A stretch of 64,000 nt of DNA, taken from Flaccisagitta enflata. Taxonomy: Eukaryota; Chaetognatha; Sagittoidea; Aphragmophora. The notes beneath the pieces are model-generated. The model made no database searches. It was not told where the DNA came from and saw only the letters and a list, made by a program, of their open reading frames with translations. A program made the translations under genes and the position numbers. Positions 25,410 to 37,851 of the stretch are shown piece by piece (the stretch's first letter is position 1; every line of letters begins with the position of its first letter). The DNA is taken from positions 78,554,001-78,618,000 of the forward strand of contig OZ231127.1 in the NCBI GenBank assembly GCA_965153355.1, in the 5' to 3' direction.

Positions 25410-26560
25410 TCTTTGTTATGTTTCAATTCTATTTCTTGATAATATTATCTTTTTTTTTTTTATGGTGGCAAATAAATAGATGGTGCAATTGTGTCGTTTT
25501 TAAGTGATATTAATCCTTGGTTATTATTCTTTACACGGATTGCCAATGTCCGATTGTTAATTTTTTTCTTGAAGATGAGAATTTCTTTTGAAAATTAAAG
25601 TTCAGGGGAAAAATTGTTTTTTTTTTACTCTTAAAATTTGGTTTTCGAGGTTTTAACTGGAGTTACATTCAAGACAGTCGTCGATTATTTATTCATTATT
25701 TTTTCATATGTAAGTTCCATAGATTGCAGGTAAAGGATTAGTGGCGGTTTCTTTCGATCACACTCGAAGATTGAGAGAGAGAGAGATAACTTGTTAGAGG
25801 AGAGTCGGCTCAGTAAAAAGACGACGCCAAGTAAATGATCGGGAATTGAGGAGATGACGAAGAGAGAGAGAAAGAGAGAGAGGGTTTCAATACCGAAACG
25901 GAGAGAGACGAAGATGATGAGGTAAGCTGCGCGAAGACTGAAAAGTAAGGGAAGGAGAGAGAGGAAGAAGAAGGGGAGTAAGAGAGAGAATTAGAGAAAA
26001 AGCGAAAAGGGTAGGCAAAACGAGGAGTTCGTTAAAGACTTGAGACCCCGGGAAGAGGACGAGGAGAGAACGAGGAGGAAGTGATAGAGGTGGAGGAGGT
26101 GGAGCTAAGAGGAAGAGGAGGCAGCGACTGGGAAGGATAGTGTTTTTCTTTTTTTCTATTCTTTCTTTTCTTGAATCTTGTAAAGAGAAAGATATAAGGG
26201 ACGAAGGAAAAAAAATCGCGTCGTCTAAATCAAGTTGATGAAGCAGGAGGAGGAGGAGGAGGAGGAGGAGGATGCGGCGAAGGAGTAATATGAGAGCGTC
26301 TATCTCTCTATGTATCTCTTCTTAATGTCTGTAGCTGTAGCTTACGTACCACTAGACTAGGGTCTCAATGAGCTCTAGATCCGAAACAAATGAAAAAAGG
26401 CGATGATGACAAGGATACAATTGGAATTGTACTTGTTTTTGAAATCTTGACCACTTTTTTTCTTTCTTTTTATCGTTTTGCTTCTTCTTTTTCTTCTTCT
26501 TTGTCTAGTTCTTTTTCTTGTTCTTTTTCTGTTTCTTCTTATTTCTTTTTGGCTCTTTTT
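25410..26560 (-). promoter_or_regulatory. 5' UTR/promoter region of the CDK-inhibitor gene
   Basis: There is no coding signal here. The first 250 bases upstream of the ATG are AT-rich, with a perfect GATAATATTATC palindrome at 25438-25449. From 25770 to 26290 the plus strand is strongly purine-rich (GAGA, GAGGAG, a GGA run near 26248-26270). No TATA box or start site could be fixed. Confidence 0.35.
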
Positions 26561-26717
26561 TTCTAAAGCAGTTTTTTCACCATGCCTCTTTATCTGATTC
26601 TAACTGATGAATTTTTTTCTGACTGCATGTCTCCCTCACAAACACACAAAAACTCACTGACTGCGAGCGAGCCGCGACGCGAAGCGAACCACATCGTCGG
26701 GGCCGAAGGGGGGGCAT

Positions 26718-26718
26718 C

Positions 26719-26808
<90 letters not shown>
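26718..26808. repeat. (GA)n microsatellite
   Basis: About 90 bp, near-perfect. Confidence 0.95.
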
Positions 26809-26810
<2 letters not shown>

Positions 26811-27176
26811 CAAAAGTTGCTCAACCAATCTTACGCAGAATAAGATATAGACCAATAAGCCAGAGCCAAGGATACACATTTGTGGCGTAGTGATGGCTTA
26901 GCGTCCTCGTTTGATTTGAGGAGTCAATCGCCAACTCGACGTTTCATTGGTCGCGAAAATCGTATGGTTAAAAAAGTTTGGAGCCGCTAGGCTGCTGACA
27001 CTCTGCTGCTGCTTCTAACGCTTGCAATTTTAACGGACAAACGTAATCAACTGTACTTGGTAATTGGTAGAGTAAGATGAGGATTTTGAGGATTGACCAT
27101 CAACTATGAGTTGGACAACATTGCTATGTAGCAGCTCAGTTAGCTCATTTGACTTAGGCCGCTTGTACACTTTTTA

Positions 27177-27314
27177 TCTTTTATAAGAACCTAGTTTATA
27201 AGAACATCAAGGCTTGAAATTGCCTCAAAATTAAGAACATTGCAGTTATTTCACTAGTAGCTATCTCTATCTATTTTGAAGGCTTTGGCCAAAAAATGAC
27301 GTTCTTATAAAAAT
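27177..27314. mobile_element. Short MITE with TTTATAAGAAC ends
   Basis: TTTTATAAGAAC near 27178 and GTTCTTATAAAA at 27302-27313 are inverted, about 137 bp apart. Part of the interior (AACATCAAGG...AAATTAAGAAC) recurs at 43407-43443. Confidence 0.5.
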
Positions 27315-27381
27315 GAAAAGTGTAGTGGATTGTCACAGTCTTCACTCCTCAGCCCGTTATCATGAACACTTCTTTCATTTT

Positions 27382-27468
27382 ATAAGCACGCACCTTTTTC
27401 GGCTGAGGCTATGCGTGCTTGGCAAAATTTTACTTTTGAGGCTTGAATGTGCTTAAGTGCGTGCTTAT
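27382..27468 (+). mobile_element. ~88-bp MITE with ATAAGCACGCAC ends
   Basis: ATAAGCACGCAC at one end and GTGCGTGCTTAT at the other. An inverted relative lies at 29930-30017 and a fragment at about 29415-29495. Confidence 0.65.
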
Positions 27469-27773
27469 CACGTATTGGTGCACAATTGTCCTATATAGTA
27501 TAAAATGTTGTATAGTACAGAATATAGTTAAGAATAGAATACAGCAACAACTATATTCAATATAGAATATTAATGGTATCTTTCATTGATCTATACACCG
27601 CCTGAATCGGACATAAATTTTTGGTCCCGCGATTTCGGGGCGGTCCCGCGATTCTGGGACCGTCCCGCTATTGTTTCTTAGTCAAACTTCGGTATAGCTA
27701 CTTTACACGGTCCAATTTAAGACGCTATTTTAAGAGAGCTGTGGGTTGAGAGGGCTATGTGGACACTGGGAGA

Positions 27774-27834
27774 GAGAGGTAGAGCGAAAGAGAGAGCGAG
27801 AGAGAGCGAGAGAGAGCAAGAGAGAGCGAGAGAG

Positions 27835-27922
<88 letters not shown>

Positions 27923-27925
27923 GAA
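27774..27925. repeat. (GAGAGC)n then (GA)n
   Basis: About 150 bp compound purine tract. Confidence 0.95.
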
Positions 27926-28194
27926 CAGGGACGGACAGAGACTCAAAGAGAGAGAGAGTGACAGACACAGACAGACAGGGACAGAGAGACAGAGAGGATG
28001 AATTGCAATTCTTCATAAAGCTTGCTAAATAGTAAATTCTAAGGTTGAGTGTCTCTTTTCCTATCTCATTCAGTCTGTCTGTTTGTCCATCGATATTGGT
28101 ATATCTTGCTTTGTCTCTTTTGGTCCTTTTGAAGCTGTTGGTATGTTGCAGTTGATCTGCCTACAGCAGGTCTGTCAATTTTGGTCAGTATCTT

Positions 28195-28494
<300 letters not shown>

Positions 28495-28519
28495 GCTCTT
28501 TCTCATTCTCTCTCAATGT

Positions 28520-29290
28520 AAGTCATTCGAATTTATATCGGCATTGTAAGCGTTTTGAATGACGTCGCCATTCTGACTGGAAACCCAGCCAACATTAAAA
28601 TTCTCCATACCGATTTGAACTCAGGTTAGGTAAGTTGCGGTCCCGGAAAAAAATGTCAGGGTCCCAAAAAGGGAAAGTTGATAATTTCTTTCTGAATGAT
28701 AAAAGAATGGACAAAACGTTTTTTGAAAACAGGCGTGAGCATTCGTGACCAATGATGACTATTATACAATGTACCTAGTGAGATAAGACTAAATAGAATG
28801 GAAAATCTTCCGGGACCGGTCCCGAAGATCGTCCCGGAGAAAATTTAGGCTCCGGGCTTGTTAATTCAAGCTGTGCTATAAGTATCTTGATTTAATAGAA
28901 ACTTTTTTAAAATGATATTCAATATCATGATAGATTATTCTTATGTGGAGCTTACTTACAATTTGTTACAGACATGAATTATGATTAGCAATCATATCAA
29001 GGCATCAGATCAATATAATTAGATATTATAAGAAATGTTTTTTAAAAAATTTCATTTAATTAAATTATTTTATCTATATTATAATCCTGAATATATTGAA
29101 GGTTGGGCCTGATCAAAGGTATTTTTACAAACTGAAATATTAAAATGAAAACCTACTGAAATCATTTTAAAGGGTAAATTTCAATCATTGAAATAATTAT
29201 TAATCTTTAAAAAAATCTTACAAAGAATTCAAAAATTGGTAGTGTTTTCGAACTCGCTGATGTCTTTTGTTTTACTTACTTTCTAAGTGG
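28520..29290. other. No gene seen
   Basis: Mostly AT-rich. GGTCCC motifs (28638, 28812-28845) echo the GGTCCCGCGATT direct repeats at 27622-27660 and may be remnants of one mobile family. Confidence 0.35.
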
Positions 29291-29362
29291 GTTTTTATTC
29301 AGGGTTAGGATGGAGGTTGGGGTTGGGGAAGGTTTTAGGGTTAGGGTTAGGGTCAGGGTACC
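29290..29362 (+). repeat. Short interstitial telomere-like repeat
   Basis: GGGTTAGGATGGAGGTTGGGG, then TTTTAGGGTTAGGGTTAGGG. TTAGGG is the common metazoan telomere unit. Confidence 0.7.
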
Positions 29363-29929
29363 ACCAATACCCTTTCACTCACTCTGGCTCCCATACATAG
29401 AATACACTTTTTTTTTGTAAGCACCTCATTTATAAGCACGCCCAGCCTCAGATATCGGAAAAATCTATGCACATTGGTTAGCACGCCTGAGATAAGCAAT
29501 TCAGAGAAAAAATTTTTTTTATTTAAAAAAAAATGCAAATTTTTAGATATTCTTTTTTAGAACCTTAAAGATTAATAATAACTTTTTTAGATAGAACTCA
29601 AAATTATCAAAGATAATTTTAATCTTATTCTTAATTATTAGCTGACAGAATAGATTTTGATATTGATAGGAATATTAAAATTTCTAATAATGCTCTATAC
29701 TATGTACTCTATACTGTATATAGATGCTATTGTTTACAGATACTATTGTATGCAGATACTATTGTTTAAAACATTCATCTCTGTAACAAAATCTAAAGAA
29801 GCGCTAAAAGATTAACTATATGTATTGTATTCTATTTTAAACTTTAGTATGTTCTAAATTCTGAAGTCTACTTAGTTTTATAATCTGTGTAAAATACACT
29901 GTAGTTTTCATATTTCCCCTCGATTTATG

Positions 29930-30017
29930 ATAAGCACGCACTTAAGCACATGTTAGCCTCAAAAACAAAATTCTGTTAAGCACGCTCAGCCTCAGCTGAA
30001 AAAATTGCGTGCTTATA
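29930..30017 (-). mobile_element. ~88-bp MITE with ATAAGCACGCAC ends, second copy
   Basis: Inverted relative of 27382-27468, roughly 80% alike by eye. It abuts the HINE-like copy that starts at 30021. Confidence 0.65.
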
Positions 30018-30020
30018 AAA

Positions 30021-30162
30021 ACAAGGTCGGATACACGGCAATCCAGTCCCGGACGGTTGGGCAGGAGCAGTAATGCAAAAACCGTTCGGAATTCAAAAAT
30101 GTTACCGACGGACCGACCAACCAACACGGCAAGGTGTAGAGTCGCGTGTCCGCGACTAAAAA
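30021..30162 (+). mobile_element. Helentron/HINE-like element, first of a head-to-tail pair
   Basis: AACAAGGTCGGATACACGGC start, GTTGGGCAGGAGCAGTAATG, GACGGACCGACC tract, hairpin AGTCGCG-TGTC-CGCGACT, then AAAAA shared with the next copy. Confidence 0.8.
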
Positions 30163-30367
30163 CAAGGCCGGATAGACGGCTACCCAAGTCGCATGCGGGT
30201 GCGCAGGGGCCATATTTGAGGCCACTCCATCATTTGGGCAGGAGCAGTGAGGCCAAAGACCGCAAAAGCCAAAAAAAAGTAAATTGTGACGGACGGGCAG
30301 ACCGACAGACGGACGGACCGACGGACCGACAAAGTGGGTTGCAGAGTCGCGTAGCACGCGGCTAAAA
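30163..30367 (+). mobile_element. Helentron/HINE-like element, second of a head-to-tail pair
   Basis: CAAGGCCGGATAGACGGC, AAGTCGCATGCGGGTG, GGCCATATTTGAGG, (GACGGACC)n, hairpin AGTCGCG-TAGCA-CGCGGCT and AAAAA. It starts where the first copy ends. Confidence 0.85.
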
Positions 30368-30436
30368 AGTGTACTACCCTTGAAGCCAAAGTGGAGACCA
30401 GAGATTGATGTATTCTAAGTACACTGTACCACTGTA

Positions 30437-30493
30437 TTTTCAGTCGCGCGCACGCGACTCTACATGTTGCGCTGTCGGTCCGTCCGTCCGTCC
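30437..30493 (-). mobile_element. Helentron/HINE-like 3'-end fragment
   Basis: Hairpin AGTCGCGCGCACGCGACT and a (CCGT)n tract only. The body is missing. Confidence 0.7.
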
Positions 30494-30524
30494 AAAATAT
30501 TTAAAGATATAATAGGTTGGAAGG

Positions 30525-30822
30525 TAGAAGGGAAGAAGGAAGGGTGGAAAGAAGGAAGGGAGGAAAGAAGAAAGGGAGGAAGAAAGAAAGGAGAGAAGGA
30601 AAGGAAGAAAGCAAAACAGGAAGGAATACAGGAAGGGAAGAAGAAAGGAAGGAAAGCAGGAATAGAAGCAAGGAAGCAAGGAAAAGAAGAAATAGAAGCA
30701 AGGAAGCAAGGAAAGGAAGGAAGGGAGAAAGAGGAGAATGTAGTTGACTAGCTGTGTGTGTAAAAGGGACGTGTCTGTTGGCCTGTTGAGTTTGTTTCAC
30801 TCGTTTGTAATGGGAAGGGGAC

Positions 30823-30904
<82 letters not shown>
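30525..30904. repeat. (GGAA)n-like tract and (GT)n
   Basis: GGAAGGAAA purine tract at 30525-30735 and (GT)n at 30823-30904. Confidence 0.9.
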
Positions 30905-30905
<1 letters not shown>

Positions 30906-31639
30906 CCTAAATGTCGTGCCCACAAAAGCCATTTAAATTGACAACTCAGACCCCTAGTTCAGACGGACTATATCTTTATGAACAACATCTTGTAATGACA
31001 ACTTTTAAACATTAATAATGAACGACTACAGATCTCACTTGATCTTGTTGAATACTGCTTACCTCAAATTCCACAAATACAGCAATCGCTCTCTGTAACT
31101 GAGCTCCAAGTTGCGCAAAAGAGACGCTCTTGCCTTCCTGTGGTCTTCATTTCACTTACTCACGATCTGCTTATATCTGGTAGCCTCCTCACTTTTTTTC
31201 ACCAGAAATGCCCTTTAAGATTTGTTTTTTAAAAATATTTCAATGGTGTCAAAATGACCCTAAACCAGCGATAAGGAGCCCTCCAGTGATCATCTCTCAT
31301 GACGAAGAAGAAAAAAAAGTATTCGAATAAAAACATTTGCATATCTGCTTTCAGCTTTTTGGCTCCGGGGTGATTATATACTTCGCGCTCTCAAGTTGAA
31401 AAGTCTGCGTGATGGATGCACGTTTGGTAATACAAGTCATATTTAAAAGTCTAGAATAGCCAGTCCAATGGATATTAATGGTCAGAGGTAACCGCGCCCT
31501 GCTAAAGTTGTTTGTGAGTCAAGTTGATGACGGATGCAGGGCAATGGTCTGGGTACAAACTCACGGATTTCTGGTTCAAATAGGGATTTTGTCCATCTGC
31601 CTCTTGAGTCTCACACGCCAGAATTAACGTCTTTATGGC

Positions 31640-31910
31640 AAGGATATGGCTCTTAGTGAGGAATTGAGGATTTGGCTCTGTGAGTGGCTGCGATCTGGAT
31701 CGGAGGCCAAAAGCTGGAGCAAGAGGGCCAGGATCCGAGTCTGGGAGACTGAAATCTGGATCCGACAAAGTCCTATATTTGAAGTTGGAGGGATGTGGGG
31801 ACTGACGGAAATAAGGACAGATGTGGGGACAGATGTGGGGACATACAGAACTAAGGACAGATCCCCTCTGTGTTCTACATGACTTTGCGCCCCTCTGGGC
31901 CACTACTGAA
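31640..31910 (+). mobile_element. GGCCCC-hairpin/GTTCTACA family, 3' part
   Basis: Ends ...CAGATCCCCTCTGTGTTCTACATGACTTTGCGCCCC, the same terminus as at 53530-53554 and 54611-54650. Upstream are decayed GAGGCCAGGATCTGGGT units and GGACAGATGTGGGGAC repeats. Confidence 0.6.
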
Positions 31911-31914
31911 GAAA

Positions 31915-33120
31915 ACCATTTAGTGAGAATGTGTCACAGAAATATATTTGAAAATGGTGAAATGGATGTGTTTCAGAAATTTATTGGTCTTGCCTCCCAT
32001 GTTGAGGTTTACATTTGGTGGAAGGTTTTGAAGTCTATGTCATCATTTTTTTTTTTTATCATAAATCGCTTCATCTTTCTGCCCCTCCCACTCCTCGTCC
32101 ACCGCCTTATCCTCATCACCATTTTTTGTCAGTTGTAAGTAAGCAGAAAAATATATTTCTTTGTCTTTTGTTTTAACTTTGTGTTTAGATGCGTCCTCGC
32201 ATAGCGATCTCCTGGCCTTGTTTATCTAACGTTGAGAACAAATATGGTTAGGCAGTGGAAGCTGCGAATCACGCATTGCAATGCGCCCATTAATTCAAAT
32301 CAAATTCATTTCTTTTTGCACAGTTTACCTTTAAAGTTGAAACATCCGTTGATTTTATAGAATGATTGTACGTTAAGAAATGAAAGAAATAGTGCTTTAA
32401 TTTACTTTTATTTATAATCTAATAAGTGACTCGGTAATGATGATAGAAACTTTTATGATTTGCTCATTTTTTCTTGAAATCTGTTTTTGAAAACGTTATT
32501 GCTAAGATCCGCTTACAAATCAGAAAAAAAGAAAAAAGAATTCGGTCATTAACTCGATTTTAAAAACTCTTCATTCACAATTCAAGTCTCATAATTCTTA
32601 TTTATTTAAAATGTCCAATAAAATGTCCAATTCGTTCGATTCCATCTCCGTCCTCCAACAAATAAACTTCATTTCATTGAGGAGTTTCAACATTTGGCCG
32701 AAGAAATTTCGGGATGGACATTTACAACAAAATCATCAAGGAATAAATGTTTAGCCGGTGCTCAACGGGAATAAATTCGGGGTGGTTTATCGAGTTTTTT
32801 TGTTTTTCTACACGCAAAGATGTCCCTTTTAGCATGTTTAGGACATCGTGAGATGTGAGCATCACAAGGAAGAGTTATTATCCCAATCTGTCAACTTTTT
32901 TTACCCAAAAAAATCATCTTAAAACATTGCCAATGGCAACACAGGTTATCCCTCTGTATGGCCATCTTTTCGCAATAGATGTCATCACCATTCACGTAGT
33001 CTTAGGTTTGTAATGTTTTTTTTTCAATTTCTCTGTTCAATTTTTGTCTGTATCTAGTCTTTTTCTACTAAATACATATGTGGTGGATGCCGGGTGAAAG
33101 TTTGCTTAATGGCAATGATG
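31915..33120. other. No gene seen; one minimal HINE remnant
   Basis: AT-rich. At 32187-32222 a small hairpin (GATGCG-TCCT-CGCATA) is followed by TGGCCTTGTTT, which looks like a HINE-like copy reduced to its two ends. Confidence 0.4.
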
Positions 33121-33125
33121 AGAAA

Positions 33126-33290
33126 AACAAGGCCGAATACACGGCTACCCCAGTCGCGTGCGGGTGGGCAGGGGCCGTATTTGAGGTCACTTGATCACTG
33201 ATTAAAAACCCAAAAAAAGTAAAGTTTGACGGACGGACGGCCCAACGGCCCAACGGACGGACCGGCAGAGCGGGGTGTAGAGTCGCGTAG
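33126..33290 (+). mobile_element. Helentron/HINE-like element, 3' hairpin replaced by (GA)n
   Basis: AACAAGGCCGAATACACGGC, AGTCGCGTGCGGGTGGGCAG, (GACGGACGG)n, GCGGGGTGTAGAGTCGCGTAG, then straight into (AG)n. The right hairpin arm is gone. Confidence 0.8.
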
Positions 33291-33295
33291 AGAGA

Positions 33296-33349
<54 letters not shown>

Positions 33350-33372
33350 TCAGACAGACAGACAGACAGAGA
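33291..33372. repeat. (GA)n then (GACA)n
   Basis: Begins at the broken HINE hairpin. Confidence 0.95.
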
Positions 33373-33704
33373 CAGGGAGAGTCTTTCGTATATGCGGGTA
33401 GGTGTGATCCGATTAGAGAGACAAAGATCTGACTTTAGGATTAAAGGGTTGAATGAATGTGAAAGGTCAGTTTCTCTAAGCAAATACTTGCTCTTCTTCT
33501 TTCCCACCAGATAAGCATCTTGAACTTCAAAGAAGTTTTCAAGATTTCAAAAGTGGCTCAATGGAGCAAAATTCGCGTCTTCCATAGTTCCTTCACGCAC
33601 ACTTTTATATGTTTATATGTTTATATGTTACACTGATATTTACACTTATTATGCAGAAACACGATTACATGAAATGACTAAGATGGCTACGATAAAGAAA
33701 TGTG

Positions 33705-33890
33705 AAGGCGGGACAGATGGATAGACCGACAAATGGACTGACTACTTACAGTCAGATAGACGGATGTACCGCCTTCTTGATGTACCACCTTCTTGATTCG
33801 CGCCTCCGCGACTAAAACACAAGGCCGATTACACCGCCGTATCAAACGCCAACAACTGGGCAGAGACAGCAGTGGTTTTTGGTAATTTTT
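33705..33890 (+). mobile_element. Degenerate HINE-like copy followed by a 5' fragment of another
   Basis: GGACAGATGGATAGACCGAC tract and decayed hairpin ATTCGCG-CCTC-CGCGACT + AAAA (to 33817), then ACAAGGCCGATTACACC...GGGCAGAGACAGCAGTGG. A second head-to-tail arrangement. Confidence 0.6.
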
Positions 33891-34409
33891 TGCTGGTTTC
33901 GCGTTATAAAAAATCAATTACAAACACGTTTTGTCATAATTAAAATTGCTATTCCTGATTTTGGAACCACACATGCCCTCAGAAGATTCTATTGAGCGGG
34001 TTCCTAGAAGATTTGGCATGAATAATCCTTGAATGATTGCTAATGGCTTTAACTATCAATTTCTTGAAATTCGACCCCTAGCATCCATAGCATCCATAGC
34101 ATCCATAGCATTTTTGATAATGACAAAACATGTACCTATGGCCGAACTATTTAAAAGATCGACTAACCAACCGACCTACACCTAGAGACACATTCCAATC
34201 TACAAAAATGCGACCGAAAATACGCGTTTCTTGAAGGCGATTGCGAATGTTACAGTCCAGTCCTGTTGTTCACCAAACAGTACGCTCGGCGCGGCGGCTC
34301 GCAATGGTTGCGTAAATACAAAGGTCCTTGAATTTAATCAAATGAATCTTACTTTGCAAACAAACTAACAAAGTCAACAAATAGACTGAATGTGATTTTT
34401 TCCTTTCCA

Positions 34410-34575
<166 letters not shown>

Positions 34576-34639
34576 TTTCTCATCCTTCAGGCTCGTGTCA
34601 CAGAAACTGGGAATTGCATGATTGCCCAACCTACATAAC

Positions 34640-36442
34640 TTTTTAGTCGCGTGCACGCGACTCTATACCCCGCTTTGTCCGTCCGTCGGTCGGTCGGTCG
34701 GTCGGTCGGTTGGTCGGTCGGTCGGTCGGTCCCCATTTTACTTTTTTTATTCGTTTTATTCCTATCAAGTCATTTGAAGTCAATTAAGTGATTTTGAGTC
34801 AAATTAGATCATTTTAAGTCATTTTAAGTCACTTTAAGTCAAATTAAGTCATTTGAGTGATTTTTGAATTTTAGTCAATTTAAGTTAATCTATGTCATTT
34901 TAAGTAAATTAAAGTCAATTTAAGTCAGTTCAACTCAGTATAAGTCAATTTAAGGCAGCAAAGTCAATTTAAGTAATTTTATGTCAAATTTCAGTCAAAT
35001 TAAGTCATTTGAGTCATCATTGAATTTTAGTCAATTTAAGTCAATCAAGGTCATTTTAAGTCATCTTAAGTAAATTCAAGTCAATTTAAGTCAGTTTAAC
35101 TCAGTGTAAGTCAATTTAAGGCAGTATAAGTCAATTTTTATTTACATAATTATAGGTAATTATAGGTTATAATGCAATTTTGGGTAATCATAGGTAATTA
35201 TAGGTCATTATAGGTCACTATGCAATTACAGGTAATCATAGGTCATTATAGGTAATCATAGGTCATTATAGGTAATTGTAGGTTATTATGCAATTATAGG
35301 TCATTATAGGTAAATATAGGTAATTATAGGTAATCATAGGTAATAATAGGTAATAATAGGTCATTATAGGTGATTATAAGTAAGTATAGGTAATCATAGG
35401 TTATTATGCAATTAAAGGTTATTATGCAATTATAGGTCATTATAGGTAATTATAGGTCATAATAGGTAATTATAGGTTATTATGCAATTATAGGTCATTA
35501 TTGGTCAGTATGTGATCATAGGTAATTACAGGTAATTATAGGAAATCATAGGCCTTTATAGGTAATTATAGGTAATTATAGGTCATTATGTAATTATAGG
35601 TAATTATAGGTAATTATAGGTAATTATAGGTCATTTTGTAATTATAGGTAATTGTAGGTCATTATGGGTCATTATAGGTCATTATAAGTAATTTTTGGTA
35701 ATTAAAGGTCTTTATGCATTTATGGGTAATTATAGGTAATCAAAGGTCATTAAAGGCAATTATAGGTCATTATGTAATCATAAGTAATAATAGGTAATAA
35801 TAGGTCATTATAGGTAATTATATGTCGATAGACAATTTTAGGTAATTATAGGTCATTATTCAGTTACAGGTAATTATAGCTAATCATAGGTAATTATAGG
35901 TAATTATAGGTCATTATGCAATAATAGGTAATTATAGGTAATCATAGGTCATTATAGGTAATTATAGGTCATTATGTTATATAAGGTAATTATGGGTAAT
36001 TATGGGTAATCATAAGTCAATATAGGTAATTATTGGTCCATATGTAATTGTAGGTAATCATAGGTCTTTATAGGTACTTATAGGTCATTATTTAATTATG
36101 GGTAATTATAGGTAATTATAGGTAATCATAGGTCATTATAGGTAATTAAAGGTCATTATGTTATTATAGGTAATTATGGGTAATTATGGATAATCATACA
36201 TCATTATAGGTAATCACTGGTCCATATGTAATTATAGGTAATCATAGGTCTTCATAGGTACTTATAGGTCATTATTTAATTATGGGTATTTATAGGTTAT
36301 TATAGGTCATTATAGGCAATTATAGGTCAATAGGTAATTATTGTCATTATCGTCATTACAGGAAATAACGTTCTTCTATAATTAGGCGATTATATAATTA
36401 AGTAAGTCTCGCACGCGACTTATAGGTGTTGGCCTTGTTTTT
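34640..36442 (-). mobile_element. Giant HINE-like element (1.8 kb) with internal satellite arrays
   Basis: The plus strand opens TTTTTAGTCGCGTGCACGCG (perfect hairpin), GCTTTGTCC and (GGTC)n, and closes ...CGCACGCGACTTATAGGTGTTGGCCTTGTTTTT, so both family ends are present. The interior is two arrays: AAGTCAATTT-type (34755-35135) and AGGTAATTAT-type (35150-36365, roughly 100 units). No coding frame. Confidence 0.8.
35150..36365. repeat. ~10-bp AGGTAATTAT satellite
   Basis: Variants AGGTCATTAT, AGGTAATCAT and TATGCAATTAT occur in higher-order groups. Confidence 0.9.
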
Positions 36443-36444
36443 AC

Positions 36445-37510
36445 ATATTGGGTTCCCTCATATGTTTTCAGTGCTGTTGAAATAGTTTTTCTAGTTACTC
36501 TTTTAACTAATGCAAAGTTCCAAAAAACTTTTTGACAAAAGTTTTGAGTGAAAATACTCCAAAAACATGCTGATTTATCCTGTTTTTACATGTCCGGATA
36601 ATGTCCCATTTTGAGAAGAAAGAGCAAAAAGGAGTAAAATGTGGGATTTCTGGCTGCTTTATTGCCCCCATGGCTTTCCCCACAATCACTGGATATACCC
36701 TGAAAATTTGAGCTGAAACATAGATCGTTAAGTGTAAAAAATGCAAGTGCAAATACTTCCCTCACAATCTCGGATTTTCTTACTTTTTTTTAGTAAATTT
36801 GAGATATAACAGTGAGAACCGCCTTTGGGACCCTTAAACATTAAAAATATTCAGATTTTATTTTCTAATCAGGTTAGGTACTTCATATAGTTGATTGATG
36901 ACAAATTTCATATGCCTGGGATGACTAGTTACAGAGATATTGATGTTTTTCCTCTGATCGCTTATGGTGTGCGCACAATTCTAACGCGTGTCCCTCAAAT
37001 GTCCCTGTACAAAAACTAGAAGATTTCACCATTATTTATTCATCTTCATAGAATATTCATCATATTAATGGAAAGAGCGTTAAATTTGACACTTCCACTC
37101 CAAATCTCAAGATTTTTTGACTATCCGTTAGGTCACGGTGACAGTTTTTTTTTGTCAGATCTCCATAAACCGTGCGCACATTTCTAACGCTTGGAGGCGT
37201 CGTGAGCGCGGATGAATACATCATTGGGAACGCGAATGCTTAGCGAGTGAATGAGGGTTATCTCAGTAACACCGCGGTGAACTTGGCTGATTTTTTTTAA
37301 ATGAGAAGCATTAAAACACGCTTCTAACTATATTTTCTTCATAATCTGCCCATTGTTCTTCATTTCTTCAATTTGTAGGACATAAGACAGCCAAACGAAC
37401 AAAAGTCATCCTTTTTATAAATCGTCATGGTGCATCAAACGACTTTTAGTTTTACTCATGTGAATGCCTGAACGATACAACGAGAGTAGCTGAATGTAGT
37501 CCGAGGGAGG
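36445..37510. other. No gene seen
   Basis: A direct repeat, GTGCGCACAATTCTAACGCG near 36970 and GTGCGCACATTTCTAACGC near 37172, suggests an old mobile element. No coding signal. Confidence 0.35.
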
Positions 37511-37511
37511 T

Positions 37512-37793
<282 letters not shown>

Positions 37794-37851
37794 TTTTCAC
37801 GGCTCTCATTCCGCTTTGAGCCCCAAAACTATTTTCTAATCAATCGTTACC

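Noticed and set aside
34640-36442. CRISPR-like array
   Set aside because: The 10-bp units are directly adjacent with no unique spacers, and the DNA is eukaryotic.
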